A DNA stretch of 64,000 nt from Pseudoneobacillus rhizosphaerae (GCF_917563885.1 NZ_CAKJTG010000014.1:1-64000), one strand, 5' to 3'; shown: positions 25,479 to 35,304, counted from the stretch's first letter. The notes: a model not told the origin generated them from the letters alone. Numbers and translations: made by a program.

Positions 25479-28298
25479 ATGAAAAATGAGTCGAATAATT
25501 GGCTAGGTCGGTTAAGAAGCCTTACTACTCTATTCACACATAAAAGAACCGTCAAAAGCGCCAGAATTACGTACCAGGTTGTCTGGAATTTATCGCTATT
25601 ATTTTTAATTGTTTTATTCATTGGTGGCGCATTTGCTAGTGGTGTCGGAGCAGGGTATTTTGCTTCTCTTGTAAAAAATGAACCTATTAGGCCATATGAG
25701 AATATGAAAAAGGATATTTACAATTATGAAGAAACGTCGGAGCTTTATTTCGCAAACGATGAATATTTGGGAACACTTCGTACCGATTTAGAACGTGAAG
25801 AGGTCCAACTAAAGGACGTTTCACAATTTCTTATTGATGCTGTCGTGGCAACTGAGGACGAATACTTCTACGACCACAATGGAGTTGTACCGAAGGCGAT
25901 AATGCGTGCTTTATTCCAAGAATTCACTAACGCGTCAGTTCAAACTGGTGGGAGCACTCTAACTCAGCAGTTAATCAAAAACCAAATTTTAACGAATGAA
26001 GTATCCTTTGAACGAAAAGCAAAGGAAATATTGCTTGCATTAAGATTAGAGAAGTTTTTTGAAAAAGAAGAAATTTTAGAGGCGTACTTAAATGTTTCTA
26101 CCTTTGGGCGAAACTCTTCAGGAAGAAATATCGCTGGAGTTCAAACAGCTGCCAAAGGGATATTTGGGGTCAATGCAAAAGACCTTAGTCTTCCTCAAGC
26201 CGCTTTTATAGCTGGTCTTCCTCAGAGCCCCTTCGGCTATACTCCTTTTACAAGGAAAGGAGAGCTAAAGGAAACCCTTGAGCCTGGTTTAACAAGAATG
26301 AAAACTGTATTACAACGCATGCATGATAAAGGTGCAATTACTAAAGATGAATATGAAACTGCCATTGCCTACGATGTGACCAAAGATTTCATTCCAGCTA
26401 AATCTAGTAGTATTGAGAAGTATCCATGGCTTACATATGAAATTGAAGATCGGGCAGTTGATATTTTAGCAAAGGTTTTAGCAGAGAAAGATGGATATGA
26501 GGAAAACGATTTAAATGAAAACAAAGAATTGAAGGAAGAATACTTAACATTAGCTAATCGAAATCTTCGTCAAAATGGTTATAAAATTCATTCAACGATT
26601 GATAAAAATATTTATGATGCCATGCAAAAAGCAAAGGATGAATACCCGTATTATGGTCCTGATAAACCACAACTTAAAAAGGATCCTGAAACAGACGAAA
26701 ATATCACCGTTTCCGAACCAGTAGAGGTTGGAGCAATATTAATTGAAAATCATACTGGAAAAATACTCAGCTTTGTCGGTGGACGTGATCATAGTCGTGA
26801 GCAACTAAATCACGCTACAAATTCATTCAGGCAAAATGGATCAACGATGAAGCCACTACTAGTCTATGCCCCTGCTATTGAGTTAGGGAAAGCATCTCCT
26901 GGAACTGTGCTACCGGATGTAGCTTTAAAGCTTGATCCGACAAATCCTGAACCATGGCCAAGCAATTATGATTTAAAATACAGCGGAATGGTTTCTGCTC
27001 GTTATGCTTTGACTAAGTCCTATAACGTACCTACAGTTAAGCTATATAAAGATATTATTGATTATAGGCCAGCAGCATATTTAGAGAAAATGGGTTTTAC
27101 CTCTTTGCATAAGCATGATTACACGAACCTTTCTACTTCAATTGGTTCGTTGGTTGAGGGAGTAACTGTTGAAGAAAATACAAATGCATTTGCGACATTC
27201 GCAAATAACGGTAAGTTTGTTGACGCTTATTTAATCGATAAAATTGTCGATAGTAATGGAGAAATTATTTTCGAGCATGAAACAAAAGAAGTAGATGTGT
27301 TCACTCCACAAACAGCTTATCTCACCATTGATATGATGCGTGATGTCATCAAGAGTGGAACCGCAGCATCCATAAAGAACCGCCTTAAGTTTCAAACAGA
27401 TTGGGCAGGAAAAACAGGAACAGGTAATGAATTTATTGATTCTTGGTTTGTTGCAACGAATCCAAATGTAACATTTGGAATTTGGACTGGTTATGATACA
27501 CCTAAATCTTTAAAAGCGAGTACAGGTGAATTAACCTACAGCTTACGTACAAATTACTTATGGGTTGATTTAATCAATGCTGCTTATGACCAAAATCCTG
27601 AGTTGATTGATCCTGATGAGCCATTCAAAATGCCAGGTGGGATTGTTAAGCGTTCATACTGTGCTATTTCTGGTCTACTACCTTCTGCTGTATGTGAAAG
27701 AGCCGGATTAGTCGAAACGGATATTTTTAATATGAAATACGCCCCGACTGAAACAGATTCCAGTTTAATTGAAGGGAAATTTGTTCGAGTTGGAGATAAA
27801 AAATATTTAGCGATGGAGTCAACACCAGATGAGTTTGCTGAATATGGTTTAATATTAAATCCGGATTTTATTAAAAATATTATTGGAAAAGATTTTCCAG
27901 ACCCAGGACAGCTAATTCCGAAGCGAGATCGTTGGTCAAGGATTTTAGCACCTCATGACAAGATTGTTGAAAATGGGCAAGTACCAGACCCACCAACCAT
28001 AACCGCAAATGGTAATATCATTTCATGGACACAGCACCCTGAAAGGGATGTTATTGGCTATAGAATTTATAATTCTAATTGGGAGGTTGTAGGTATAGTA
28101 AAAGCCGGTTCACCTTTAAATGTGAGTGTTGGAAATGGCACCTATTTTGTTGTAGCTGTTGATATCGATGGTCAAGAATCCTCTGCATCCAATATGGTAG
28201 TTCTAGGTCAAATTACTACTCCTACTAATGAGGACAACCCTATAGATGATCCAGAGGATGTTATAGATATCCTAGATCCCATACTAAATCGACCATAA
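25479..28298 (+). CDS. Class A penicillin-binding protein with C-terminal Fn3-like domain
   Basis: 939 aa bifunctional peptidoglycan synthase. Order: cytoplasmic tail with basic residues, membrane anchor (about 36-62), GT51 glycosyltransferase with catalytic E126 in ATEDEYFYDH and GGSTLTQQLIKN, then the transpeptidase with SxxK in GSTMKP (about 455-458), SYN (about 514) and KTG in AGKTGTG (about 645). From about residue 835 an Fn3-type beta-sandwich follows (PDPPTITANGNIISWT), ending in an acidic, proline-rich tail. ATG with AGGGGGATGA upstream. In B. subtilis, from memory, tyrS and acsA are adjacent, so this is an extra PBP relative to that species. Which B. subtilis PBP it replaces cannot be told from this window. 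Confidence 0.93.
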   Translation: MKNESNNWLGRLRSLTTLFTHKRTVKSARITYQVVWNLSLLFLIVLFIGGAFASGVGAGYFASLVKNEPIRPYENMKKDIYNYEETSELYFANDEYLGTLRTDLEREEVQLKDVSQFLIDAVVATEDEYFYDHNGVVPKAIMRALFQEFTNASVQTGGSTLTQQLIKNQILTNEVSFERKAKEILLALRLEKFFEKEEILEAYLNVSTFGRNSSGRNIAGVQTAAKGIFGVNAKDLSLPQAAFIAGLPQSPFGYTPFTRKGELKETLEPGLTRMKTVLQRMHDKGAITKDEYETAIAYDVTKDFIPAKSSSIEKYPWLTYEIEDRAVDILAKVLAEKDGYEENDLNENKELKEEYLTLANRNLRQNGYKIHSTIDKNIYDAMQKAKDEYPYYGPDKPQLKKDPETDENITVSEPVEVGAILIENHTGKILSFVGGRDHSREQLNHATNSFRQNGSTMKPLLVYAPAIELGKASPGTVLPDVALKLDPTNPEPWPSNYDLKYSGMVSARYALTKSYNVPTVKLYKDIIDYRPAAYLEKMGFTSLHKHDYTNLSTSIGSLVEGVTVEENTNAFATFANNGKFVDAYLIDKIVDSNGEIIFEHETKEVDVFTPQTAYLTIDMMRDVIKSGTAASIKNRLKFQTDWAGKTGTGNEFIDSWFVATNPNVTFGIWTGYDTPKSLKASTGELTYSLRTNYLWVDLINAAYDQNPELIDPDEPFKMPGGIVKRSYCAISGLLPSAVCERAGLVETDIFNMKYAPTETDSSLIEGKFVRVGDKKYLAMESTPDEFAEYGLILNPDFIKNIIGKDFPDPGQLIPKRDRWSRILAPHDKIVENGQVPDPPTITANGNIISWTQHPERDVIGYRIYNSNWEVVGIVKAGSPLNVSVGNGTYFVVAVDIDGQESSASNMVVLGQITTPTNEDNPIDDPEDVIDILDPILNRP

Positions 28299-28305
28299 AC
28301 AGACT

Positions 28306-28337
28306 AAAAAGCCGCATCTATAAAGATGCGGCTTTTT
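28306..28337. terminator. Bidirectional terminator between PBP gene and acsA
   Basis: AAAAAGCCGCATCT and AGATGCGGCTTTTT, a perfect 14-bp stem with a 4-nt loop between convergent genes. Confidence 0.95.
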
Positions 28338-28345
28338 GATTTTTT

Positions 28346-30064
28346 TTAGTCTTCCATTGTAGAAAGGTCTCCAGTTGGTAAATCCAATTCCCATGCTTTA
28401 AGTACACGACGCATAATTTTACCACTTCTTGTTTTTGGTAATTTATCACGGAAGTCAATCTCGCGAGGTGCAGCATGTGCTGCTAAGCCCTTCTTCACAA
28501 ACTGGCGAATTTCTTCCTTCAGTTCATCTGTTGCCTCATAACCATCGCGCAAGGATATAAATGCCTTAATGATCTCTCCTCGAACTGGATCTGGCTTTCC
28601 GATTACTCCTGCTTCTGCAATAGCTGGATGCTCTACTAATTTACTTTCTACTTCAAATGGGCCAACACGTTCTCCAGATGTCATAATAACATCATCTACC
28701 CGGCCCTGGAACCAGAAATATCCATCTTCATCCATATAAGCAGAATCACCAGAAACATACCAATCACCTGGCATAAAGTATGACTCGTATTTTTGCGGAT
28801 TATTCCAGATTGTCTGCATCATGGATGGCCAGCCCTTTTTAATGGCTAAGTTACCCATACGGTAAGGTGGAAGCTCATTTCCTTGATCATCAACAATCGC
28901 AGCTGTAACACCTGGAATTGGTTTACCCATTGATCCAGGCTTTATTTCCATAGAAGGATAGTTAGAAATAAGCTGTGCACCCGTTTCTGTCATCCACCAA
29001 TTATCATGGATTCGCAAATGGAATACCTTCATTCCCCAACGAACTACTTCTGGGTTAAGCGGTTCACCAACACTTAAAATATGGCGGAGGGTGGATAAAT
29101 TGAACTTCTTAATTACTTCATCTCCAGCTCCCATCAACATACGAAACGCTGTTGGTGCACTATACCAAACCGTCACACCATAATCTTCAATTACTTTATA
29201 CCATGTTTCTGGCTTGAAACGCCCCCCTACGACTACATTAGAGGATCCTGTTAACCATGGTCCAAAAATTCCATATGATGTCCCAGTAACCCAACCAGGG
29301 TCAGCTGTGCACCAATAAACATCGTCATCCTTTAAATCCAATACCCATTTTGCTGTTTGATAATGCTGAATCATTGCATTATGGACATGTAATACACCTT
29401 TAGGTTTTCCAGTTGAACCAGAAGTGTAATGAAGAATTAATCCATCTGTGCGATTCACCCATTCAATTTTCAAATCCTTACTAGATTCTTTTAATCTCTT
29501 ATTAAAATCTATATATTTACCTTGTTCTTCTACTCCATCTCCAACTAGGAAAATCGTTTTCAATTCAGATAATTCGGCAACTGGAACCCGCTCTAATAAT
29601 TCGGGTGTCGTGATAAGGACCTTTGCTCCACTATCTTCTAAACGGTCACGAACTGCTCCCTCCATGAAAGCTTCAAAAAGTGGACCAACAATCGCTCCTA
29701 ATTTTATTGCACCTAATACAGCAAAATACAATTCAGGTGAACGAGGCATGAAAATAAATACACGATCCCCTTTTTCTACATCACCAAAGGATTTCAAAAG
29801 ATTACCCGCTTGATTTGAATATTCCTTCATTTCCTTATAGGTGTATTTCTCATTTCGTATTCCGTCCCGGTAATATAAAGCAACTTTATTTTTGCGATAT
29901 GACAAGGCATGGCGGTCAATCGCTTCATAAGCCATATTAACTCTTCCAGTTTCATACCAGGAAAATTCTTTCTCCGTCTCTTTCCAATCAAATTGCTCGT
30001 ACAAATCAGCATAATTTTGTAAATTATGTTCCCCTTGGATTACTGGCAGCGCTTCCACTTTCAC
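28346..30064 (-). CDS. acsA: Acetyl-CoA synthetase (AMP-forming)
   Basis: 572 aa, exactly the Bacillus length. Converts acetate + ATP + CoA to acetyl-CoA, allowing acetate re-use after sugar is gone. ANL motifs: HYTSGSTGKPKGVLHVH, WWMTETG, YVSGDSAYMDEDGYFWFQGR and the catalytic LPKTRSGKIMRR. The lysine in SGK is K549, the residue that AcuA acetylates to inactivate the enzyme in B. subtilis. The start is GTG with AAAGGGGATG upstream. It diverges from acuABC, which encodes its acetylation switch. A perfect cre covers codons 3-7, about +50 from the predicted start site, matching the intragenic cre described for B. subtilis acsA. Confidence 0.97.
   Translation of the reverse strand: MKVEALPVIQGEHNLQNYADLYEQFDWKETEKEFSWYETGRVNMAYEAIDRHALSYRKNKVALYYRDGIRNEKYTYKEMKEYSNQAGNLLKSFGDVEKGDRVFIFMPRSPELYFAVLGAIKLGAIVGPLFEAFMEGAVRDRLEDSGAKVLITTPELLERVPVAELSELKTIFLVGDGVEEQGKYIDFNKRLKESSKDLKIEWVNRTDGLILHYTSGSTGKPKGVLHVHNAMIQHYQTAKWVLDLKDDDVYWCTADPGWVTGTSYGIFGPWLTGSSNVVVGGRFKPETWYKVIEDYGVTVWYSAPTAFRMLMGAGDEVIKKFNLSTLRHILSVGEPLNPEVVRWGMKVFHLRIHDNWWMTETGAQLISNYPSMEIKPGSMGKPIPGVTAAIVDDQGNELPPYRMGNLAIKKGWPSMMQTIWNNPQKYESYFMPGDWYVSGDSAYMDEDGYFWFQGRVDDVIMTSGERVGPFEVESKLVEHPAIAEAGVIGKPDPVRGEIIKAFISLRDGYEATDELKEEIRQFVKKGLAAHAAPREIDFRDKLPKTRSGKIMRRVLKAWELDLPTGDLSTMED
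30044..30057 (-). promoter_or_regulatory. Intragenic cre of acsA
   Basis: The minus strand reads TGGAAGCGCTGCCA, a full match to TGNAANCGNWNNCA. It lies inside acsA codons 3-7, downstream of the promoter, which fits CcpA repression by roadblock. Confidence 0.8.
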
Positions 30065-30106
30065 TATTCTTCATCCCCTTTAACACTAATTCCAAACAAT
30101 AAAACT

Positions 30107-30135
30107 ATTATAGTATACTTTTACTGTATTCTCAA
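30107..30135 (-). promoter_or_regulatory. Sigma-A promoter of acsA
   Basis: -35 TTGAGA (30135-30130), 17-bp spacer, -10 TATAAT (30112-30107). Confidence 0.8.
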
Positions 30136-30207
30136 TTTTTAAAATATTTAATTTGATATTTATGTAAAACAATCACCAAATATATGTGTATTTTGCAGAA
30201 AATTTTG

Positions 30208-30221
30208 TGAAAGCGCTTAAA
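30208..30221 (+). promoter_or_regulatory. cre upstream of acuABC
   Basis: TGAAAGCGCTTAAA: one mismatch (second-last base) from the cre consensus. It overlaps the -35 region of the acuA promoter, whose -10 TATAAT is at 30238-30243. A cre at acuABC is also known in B. subtilis. Confidence 0.75.
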
Positions 30222-30237
30222 AATAATAGATTTTATG

Positions 30238-30243
30238 TATAAT
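30238..30243 (+). promoter_or_regulatory. -10 element of the acuABC promoter
   Basis: TATAAT, 31 bp upstream of the acuA start. No clear -35 hexamer is seen at 17 bp, where the cre lies. Confidence 0.55.
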
Positions 30244-30273
30244 ATAATTATGATTGAACGTAGGGGTGAACAA

Positions 30274-30906
30274 ATGGAACACAAAAAGATTTACAACGCG
30301 AAAGAACTAAAAACTCCACATGGGAATCTATTTATCGAAGGACCTATTACAGCTGAAAAATTAGCAGGATATGAGTTTCATGAACATCTTGTTGCCTTTA
30401 GACCACCTGCTCAGCAGCATAAAGCACTTGTTGAGATCGCAGGTCTTCCAGAAGGAAGAATAATTGTGGCAAGAAACCGTCACACGATTGTAGGTTATGT
30501 TACTTTCCTTTATCCAGACCCATTAGAAAGATGGTCAGAAGGAAAAATGGATAATTTAATTGAACTTGGAGCTATTGAGGTTATTCCTGAATATAGAGGT
30601 TATTCCGTAGGAAAAAATCTAATAAACGTAGCAATGATGGACGATGCGATGGAAGATTTTCTTATCATTACGACCGAATATTATTGGCATTGGGACTTAA
30701 AAGGGACAGGCTTAAATGTGTGGGAATATCGTAAGGTAATGGAAAAAATGATGAATTCAGGTGGTCTTGAATGGTATGCAACCGATGATCCTGAAATAAG
30801 CTCACATCCAGCTAACTGTCTGATGGCGCGGATTGGAAAAAGAGTGGATACAGATTCCATTCAAAAATTTGATCAATTACGATTTAAAAATCGTTTCATG
30901 TATTAA
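30274..30906 (+). CDS. acuA: Protein acetyltransferase AcuA
   Basis: 210 aa GNAT-fold protein acetyltransferase. In B. subtilis it acetylates AcsA on K549 with acetyl-CoA and shuts the enzyme off. The GNAT acetyl-CoA region is IVGYVTFLYPDP followed by GAIEVIPEYRGYSVGKNLI (about residues 75-125). The start is the ATG at 30274 with TAGGGGTGA upstream; an ATG at 30235 overlaps the promoter -10 and would give an unlikely extension. First gene of acuABC (21-bp gap to acuB). It diverges from acsA, its target. Confidence 0.95.
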   Translation: MEHKKIYNAKELKTPHGNLFIEGPITAEKLAGYEFHEHLVAFRPPAQQHKALVEIAGLPEGRIIVARNRHTIVGYVTFLYPDPLERWSEGKMDNLIELGAIEVIPEYRGYSVGKNLINVAMMDDAMEDFLIITTEYYWHWDLKGTGLNVWEYRKVMEKMMNSGGLEWYATDDPEISSHPANCLMARIGKRVDTDSIQKFDQLRFKNRFMY

Positions 30907-30927
30907 TTCCATAGGGAGGAATTCGAA

Positions 30928-31575
30928 ATGATAGTAGAAGAAATTATGAATTCGGATGTTGCCTATTTAACTCCTACAGATTCAATATCACAAGCGATTT
31001 TATTAATGGCAAGTAAAAAGATTCGCCATATTCCTATTATTGATCATCAAAAACATGTAGTCGGACTAATTACCGATCGAGATATTAAAGATGCTGCACC
31101 ATCCATTTTCAGGGCTAATGACAATAAAGAGGACTTGGAAAAACCCCTTTCTTCCATTATGAAAGTAAATGTAATTACTGGGCATCCTCTTGATTTTGTT
31201 GAAGAAATCGCAGCGTTATTTTATGAACATAAAATAAGCTGTATGCCTATTATTAAAGACCAATGCCTTGTCGGAATTGTAACTGAAACTGATTTACTAC
31301 ACACATTAGTTGAGTTAACAGGCGCCCATCAGCCAGGTTCACAAATAGAAGTAAAAGTCCCGAATAAGGCTGGAATGCTTTTAGATATAACGGCAATTAT
31401 CAAAAATCATAAAGCTAATATTCAAAGTGTACTGGTTTATCCTGACAAAAAAGATATTAACTTTAAAATTATTGTGATTAGAGTGCAAACGATGAATCCT
31501 GTTGCTGTGATTAAAGACTTGAAATTAGCTGGTCATACCGTGTTGTGGCCAAATCTTCCCGGTGTTTCATCATGA
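30928..31575 (+). CDS. acuB: AcuB: tandem CBS domains plus ACT domain
   Basis: 215 aa. CBS domain 1 is about residues 1-58 (VGLITDRDIKDA) and CBS domain 2 about 75-130 (LVGIVTETDLLHTLVE). The ACT-like domain is about 138-212 (VKVPNKAGMLLDITAIIKNH). The domains suggest an adenine-nucleotide or amino-acid sensor. AcuB has no established catalytic role; its place between the acetylase AcuA and deacetylase AcuC suggests it modulates their action on AcsA, which is inference. AGGGAGGAATTC precedes the ATG. Its stop overlaps the acuC start (ATGA), so the two are translationally coupled. Confidence 0.94.
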   Translation: MIVEEIMNSDVAYLTPTDSISQAILLMASKKIRHIPIIDHQKHVVGLITDRDIKDAAPSIFRANDNKEDLEKPLSSIMKVNVITGHPLDFVEEIAALFYEHKISCMPIIKDQCLVGIVTETDLLHTLVELTGAHQPGSQIEVKVPNKAGMLLDITAIIKNHKANIQSVLVYPDKKDINFKIIVIRVQTMNPVAVIKDLKLAGHTVLWPNLPGVSS

Positions 31576-32738
31576 CATCCGATTCCATTTTTATTTATTC
31601 GGATGATTTACTAAATTACAAGTTTAATAGTCATCATCCTTTTAATCAATTTAGACTTAAGCTAACATTAGACTTATTAAAAAAACATGGGGCTATCGAG
31701 GATCGTTTCATTATTCCTCCGAAAATAGCTACAGATGAGCAGCTTGCACTTATTCACGATGTAAGCTATATCCAAGCAGTTAAACAAGCTGGCAATGGCA
31801 ACCTTGCACAAGAAATAGCTGAAAACTATGGATTAGGAACAGAAGATACTCCTATTTTTCCTGGAATGCATGAGGCGAGTTCCTTTTTAGTTGGTGGAAC
31901 CTTAACTGCAGTTGATCAAGTCATGACAGGAAAAGCAAAGCATGCACTTCATCTTGGAGGTGGGCTTCACCACGGTTTTAGAGGTAAAGCCTCTGGATTT
32001 TGCGTCTACAATGATAGTTCTGTAGCAATCAAATATTTACAGGAAAAATATCAAGCACGTGTTCTTTATGTGGATACAGACGCTCATCATGGAGATGGAG
32101 TACAGTGGTCTTTTTATGATGATCCAAGTGTTTGTACATTATCGATACACGAAACTGGTCGCTATTTATTCCCCGGTACTGGAAATATCACGGAACGTGG
32201 TCAAGGAAAAGGTTACGGGTATTCTTTTAATGTACCATTAGATGCTTTTACAGAAGATGAATCCTGGCTCTATTCCTATGAAACATCTTTAAGAGAGGTC
32301 GCTGCGTTTTTTAAACCGGATGTCATTCTTACTCAAAATGGGGTTGATGCTCATTATCATGATCCTTTAACCCATTTATCTACGTCGATGAAAATATATC
32401 GAGAAATACCGAAGATTGCACATGAAATTGCACATACCTATTGTGATGGAAGATGGATAGCAGTTGGTGGTGGTGGCTATGATATTTGGCGTGTCGTACC
32501 TAGGGCATGGTCATATATTTGGTTAGAAATGACTGAAAACTTAAATTGTTCAGGTAGTTTACCTATAAGTTGGGTGAAAGAATGGCAACAAAAAGCACCT
32601 GTATCTTTACCGACAACATGGGAAGACCCAGATAATCTTTATCCTCCAATCCCAAGAAAATCAGAAATAACAGAGAAAAACTTTCAAACTGTTGAACGAG
32701 CATTGTATCCTATTCGAAATCATTCAAAAACTAGTTAA
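31572..32738 (+). CDS. acuC: AcuC protein deacetylase (class I HDAC-like)
   Basis: 388 aa zinc-dependent deacetylase of the histone deacetylase fold. In B. subtilis it removes the acetyl group from AcsA and reactivates it. Active-site motifs: GGLHHGFRGKASGFCVYND (paired histidines), zinc ligands in VDTDAHHGDGVQ, the later aspartate in QNGVDAHYHDPL and the catalytic tyrosine loop GGGGYD. The start at 31572 overlaps the acuB stop by 4 bp (ATGA). There is no good ribosome binding site of its own, so translation probably depends on acuB. Last gene of the operon. Confidence 0.95.
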   Translation: MTSDSIFIYSDDLLNYKFNSHHPFNQFRLKLTLDLLKKHGAIEDRFIIPPKIATDEQLALIHDVSYIQAVKQAGNGNLAQEIAENYGLGTEDTPIFPGMHEASSFLVGGTLTAVDQVMTGKAKHALHLGGGLHHGFRGKASGFCVYNDSSVAIKYLQEKYQARVLYVDTDAHHGDGVQWSFYDDPSVCTLSIHETGRYLFPGTGNITERGQGKGYGYSFNVPLDAFTEDESWLYSYETSLREVAAFFKPDVILTQNGVDAHYHDPLTHLSTSMKIYREIPKIAHEIAHTYCDGRWIAVGGGGYDIWRVVPRAWSYIWLEMTENLNCSGSLPISWVKEWQQKAPVSLPTTWEDPDNLYPPIPRKSEITEKNFQTVERALYPIRNHSKTS

Positions 32739-32766
32739 GAAGAGCACTTTATAAGTGCTCTTCTTA
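32736..32766. terminator. Perfect hairpin between acuC and ccpA
   Basis: TAAGAAGAGCACTT and AAGTGCTCTTCTTA form a perfect 14-bp stem with a 3-nt loop; the acuC stop codon lies in the stem. A TTTTT run follows after a few bases on the minus strand (ccpA side). On the plus side there is no T run. Confidence 0.75.
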
Positions 32767-32783
32767 GGGAAAAACCAAATATA

Positions 32784-33782
32784 TTATTTAGTCGATTGAC
32801 GATGTTCAATCCGATGTGGAAGAACAACAATCTGCTCTTCTACTGATTCTTTATTCATATATTTTGTTAAAAGTCTCATCGCCACAGCACCAATGTCATA
32901 CAGCGGTTGAACAACAGTTGTTAATTGTGGTCTAACCATTAATGCTAAACGGGTATTATCTGAACTAATTATTTCAAAATCATTTGGAATATTAAATCCT
33001 CTATCTTCTGCTCCATGGATAACTCCTAATGCCATTTCATCCGTTCCAACAAATATGGCTGTCGGTTTAACCGGACCTTCTAAAAGCTTTTCAAATGCTT
33101 CAATTCCAGAATCATACGTGTAGTCACCTTCTACAACAAAGTCCTCTCGATATGGGATCTCAGCTTGCTCTAAAGCACGCTTATAGCCTTTTAATTTCTT
33201 TTCACCATTAATAGGTTCTTGTAATGGTCCAGTTGCAAAGGCAATATCTGTATGTCCCTTTTCAACAAATTCTAAAACCGCATCATACGTTGATTCTTCA
33301 TAATCAATATTAACAGACGGCATTGTGCCCGATTCTTCAATAGATCCAGCCAATACGATTGGGACAGGAGATTTTTTGAATTCTTCAACATGCTCTTGGG
33401 TAATATTACCTCCCATAAAAACAATGCCATCTACTTGTTTTCCAAGCATCGTGTTTAAGAGATGTAATTCTTTATCCTTGTTCTGATCCGAATTACTTAG
33501 GATAATATTATATTTATACATTGTTGCAATGTCTTCGATTCCTCGTGCTAATTCTGCAAAAAACATGCTTGAAATGTCAGGAATAATAACCCCAACAGTC
33601 GTTGTTTTCTTACTTGCTAATCCTCTTGCAACTGCATTTGGTCGATAGCCAAGGCGTTCAATGACATCTAATACCTTTTTTCGTGTTACTGGCTTCACAT
33701 TTGGATTTCCGTTCACTACACGTGAAACCGTTGCCATCGAAACGTTTGCTTCTCGTGCTACATCATATATTGTAATATTCAT
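32784..33782 (-). CDS. ccpA: Catabolite control protein A
   Basis: 332 aa LacI-family global regulator. With HPr-Ser46-P it binds cre sites to repress secondary carbon genes and activate overflow genes such as ackA. The N-terminal HTH and hinge (about residues 1-60, [20 protein letters not shown]) and the periplasmic-binding-like core ([19 protein letters not shown] onward) are intact. The start at 33782 has GGAGTGG upstream; a 7-residue longer frame overlaps that site. cre matches to which it should bind lie nearby at acsA, acuA, ackA and megL. Gene order aroA-ccpA is as in B. subtilis; an extended -10 (TGC-TATAAA, 33828-33820) may give ccpA its own promoter. Confidence 0.97.
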   Translation of the reverse strand: MNITIYDVAREANVSMATVSRVVNGNPNVKPVTRKKVLDVIERLGYRPNAVARGLASKKTTTVGVIIPDISSMFFAELARGIEDIATMYKYNIILSNSDQNKDKELHLLNTMLGKQVDGIVFMGGNITQEHVEEFKKSPVPIVLAGSIEESGTMPSVNIDYEESTYDAVLEFVEKGHTDIAFATGPLQEPINGEKKLKGYKRALEQAEIPYREDFVVEGDYTYDSGIEAFEKLLEGPVKPTAIFVGTDEMALGVIHGAEDRGFNIPNDFEIISSDNTRLALMVRPQLTTVVQPLYDIGAVAMRLLTKYMNKESVEEQIVVLPHRIEHRQSTK

Positions 33783-33963
33783 TTCCGCCACTCCTTCAAA
33801 CACTTTTCTTATTCTTTAGTTTATAGCAAATTATGTATAACTAATCATGATTTATGGTTTGTGATGTATTAAACAAAGTCATTATTTAATTTATCATACG
33901 ACAAGCAAGGACAGGTCGCAATGAAATTCAATCTTTTTTGAAAAAATATTATAAAAAGACGTA

Positions 33964-33998
33964 AAAAGAGAAAACCTCTCACCATTGGCAAGAGGTTC
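33964..33998 (-). terminator. Terminator of aroA
   Basis: AACCTCT and AGAGGTT stem followed by a T-rich tract on the minus strand; partial readthrough into ccpA is possible. Confidence 0.75.
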
Positions 33999-34006
33999 AA
34001 AGCTTT

Positions 34007-35083
34007 TTATACACGAGCGTAAGCGAATGCCTTAAGCTCATTATAGAACTCATCAAATTGATCTAAATTCATTTGTTGAGCTGCATCTGATAATGCAACT
34101 GCTGGATCCGGATGCACTTCTGCCATTACACCGTCTGCCCCAATTGCTAATGCCGCTTTTGCTGCTGGTAAAAGAAGGTCTCTTCGCCCTGTAGAGTGTG
34201 TTACATCCACTAGCACAGGTAAGTGTGTTTCCTTCTTCAAAATTGGTACAGCTGAAATATCCAACGTATTTCTTGTAGCTCTCTCGTAAGTACGGATTCC
34301 TCGCTCACAAAGGATGATTTGTCCATTACCTTGGGCCATAATATATTCAGCAGCATTTATAAATTCTTCAATCGTAGCTGCAATTCCACGCTTTAATAAT
34401 ACTGGTTTATTTACAGCACCTGCTGCTTTTAATAATTCGAAGTTTTGCATATTACGTGCACCAATTTGTATAACATCAATATATTGACATGCTGTTTCAA
34501 TATCGGCAGGATTCACGATTTCACTAATAACCGCCATATCAAATTCATCCGCTACTCTTTTTAAAATCTTAAGGCCTTCTAGCCCAAGACCTTGGAAATC
34601 ATAAGGTGATGTCCTTGGCTTATAGGCGCCACCACGTAATAATCTTAAGCCTTTTTCTTTAACAGCTTTTGCAACAGTAGCTGTTTGTTCATAGGACTCG
34701 ACCGCGCATGGACCGAATACGAAATGTGGAATTCCATTCCCAATTAACTCACCTTTTACATTTACAATCGTATCTTCTGCTTTTTTCTTACGAGAAACAA
34801 GCAATGCTTTGCTGTGGTCATCTTTTTGTAAGTCAAGTCCTGCTTTAAATATTTCTTTAAAAATATGATCTATTGTAGAATTTTCAAATGGTCCGTCATT
34901 GTGTTCTTTAATTAAATCCAACATACTTCTTTCTCGAACAGGATCGTATCGGTAGACGCCTTGAGTTTCCTTTGCCCGTCCTATTTCTTGAACAAGCTGT
35001 GCTCTCTCATTAATAAGCTTTAATAGCTCTAAATTTAACTCATCTACTCTTCCACGAAGCTGATCCAATTCAACTTTGCTCAC
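34007..35083 (-). CDS. aroA: Bifunctional chorismate mutase / DAHP synthase
   Basis: 358 aa, the B. subtilis AroA length. The N-terminal chorismate mutase domain (about 1-90; [33 protein letters not shown]) is fused to a type I-beta DAHP synthase (about 100-355; [45 protein letters not shown]). It condenses erythrose-4-P and PEP in the first shikimate step. The mutase domain acts as a sensor for chorismate and prephenate feedback. ATG preceded by AAAGGACGGGATG. The promoter is strong and the terminator lies before ccpA. Confidence 0.97.
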   Translation of the reverse strand: MSKVELDQLRGRVDELNLELLKLINERAQLVQEIGRAKETQGVYRYDPVRERSMLDLIKEHNDGPFENSTIDHIFKEIFKAGLDLQKDDHSKALLVSRKKKAEDTIVNVKGELIGNGIPHFVFGPCAVESYEQTATVAKAVKEKGLRLLRGGAYKPRTSPYDFQGLGLEGLKILKRVADEFDMAVISEIVNPADIETACQYIDVIQIGARNMQNFELLKAAGAVNKPVLLKRGIAATIEEFINAAEYIMAQGNGQIILCERGIRTYERATRNTLDISAVPILKKETHLPVLVDVTHSTGRRDLLLPAAKAALAIGADGVMAEVHPDPAVALSDAAQQMNLDQFDEFYNELKAFAYARV

Positions 35084-35147
35084 TTTACATCCCGTCCTTT
35101 CTAGACTAATTAGAAATTATGTTGAAATAATCTCATAATTAGGCTTA

Positions 35148-35176
35148 ATTATAATAGATTAATAAACCTTTGTCAC
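35148..35176 (-). promoter_or_regulatory. Sigma-A promoter of aroA
   Basis: -35 GTGACA (35176-35171), 17-bp spacer, -10 TATAAT (35153-35148). Confidence 0.75.
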
Positions 35177-35259
35177 GTTATTTTCGCTTTAATAATTAAA
35201 CGCTTTTAAGTATTAAAGTGAAATATGCAATCACATTTAGCGCGTGCATTATTTATTCA

Positions 35260-35304
35260 AAAAAAAGCGTGTCAAAGGAAGTATTCATAAACCTTTTGAC
35301 ACGC
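35260..35304 (-). terminator. Terminator of the ytxGHJ operon
   Basis: GCGTGTCAAAGG and CCTTTTGACACGC arms, then eight T on the minus strand. Confidence 0.92.

Noticed and set aside
35197-35215. cre-like sequence TAAAAGCGTTTAAT upstream of aroA
   Set aside because: Three mismatches at fixed cre positions, including the leading G; too weak to list as an operator.
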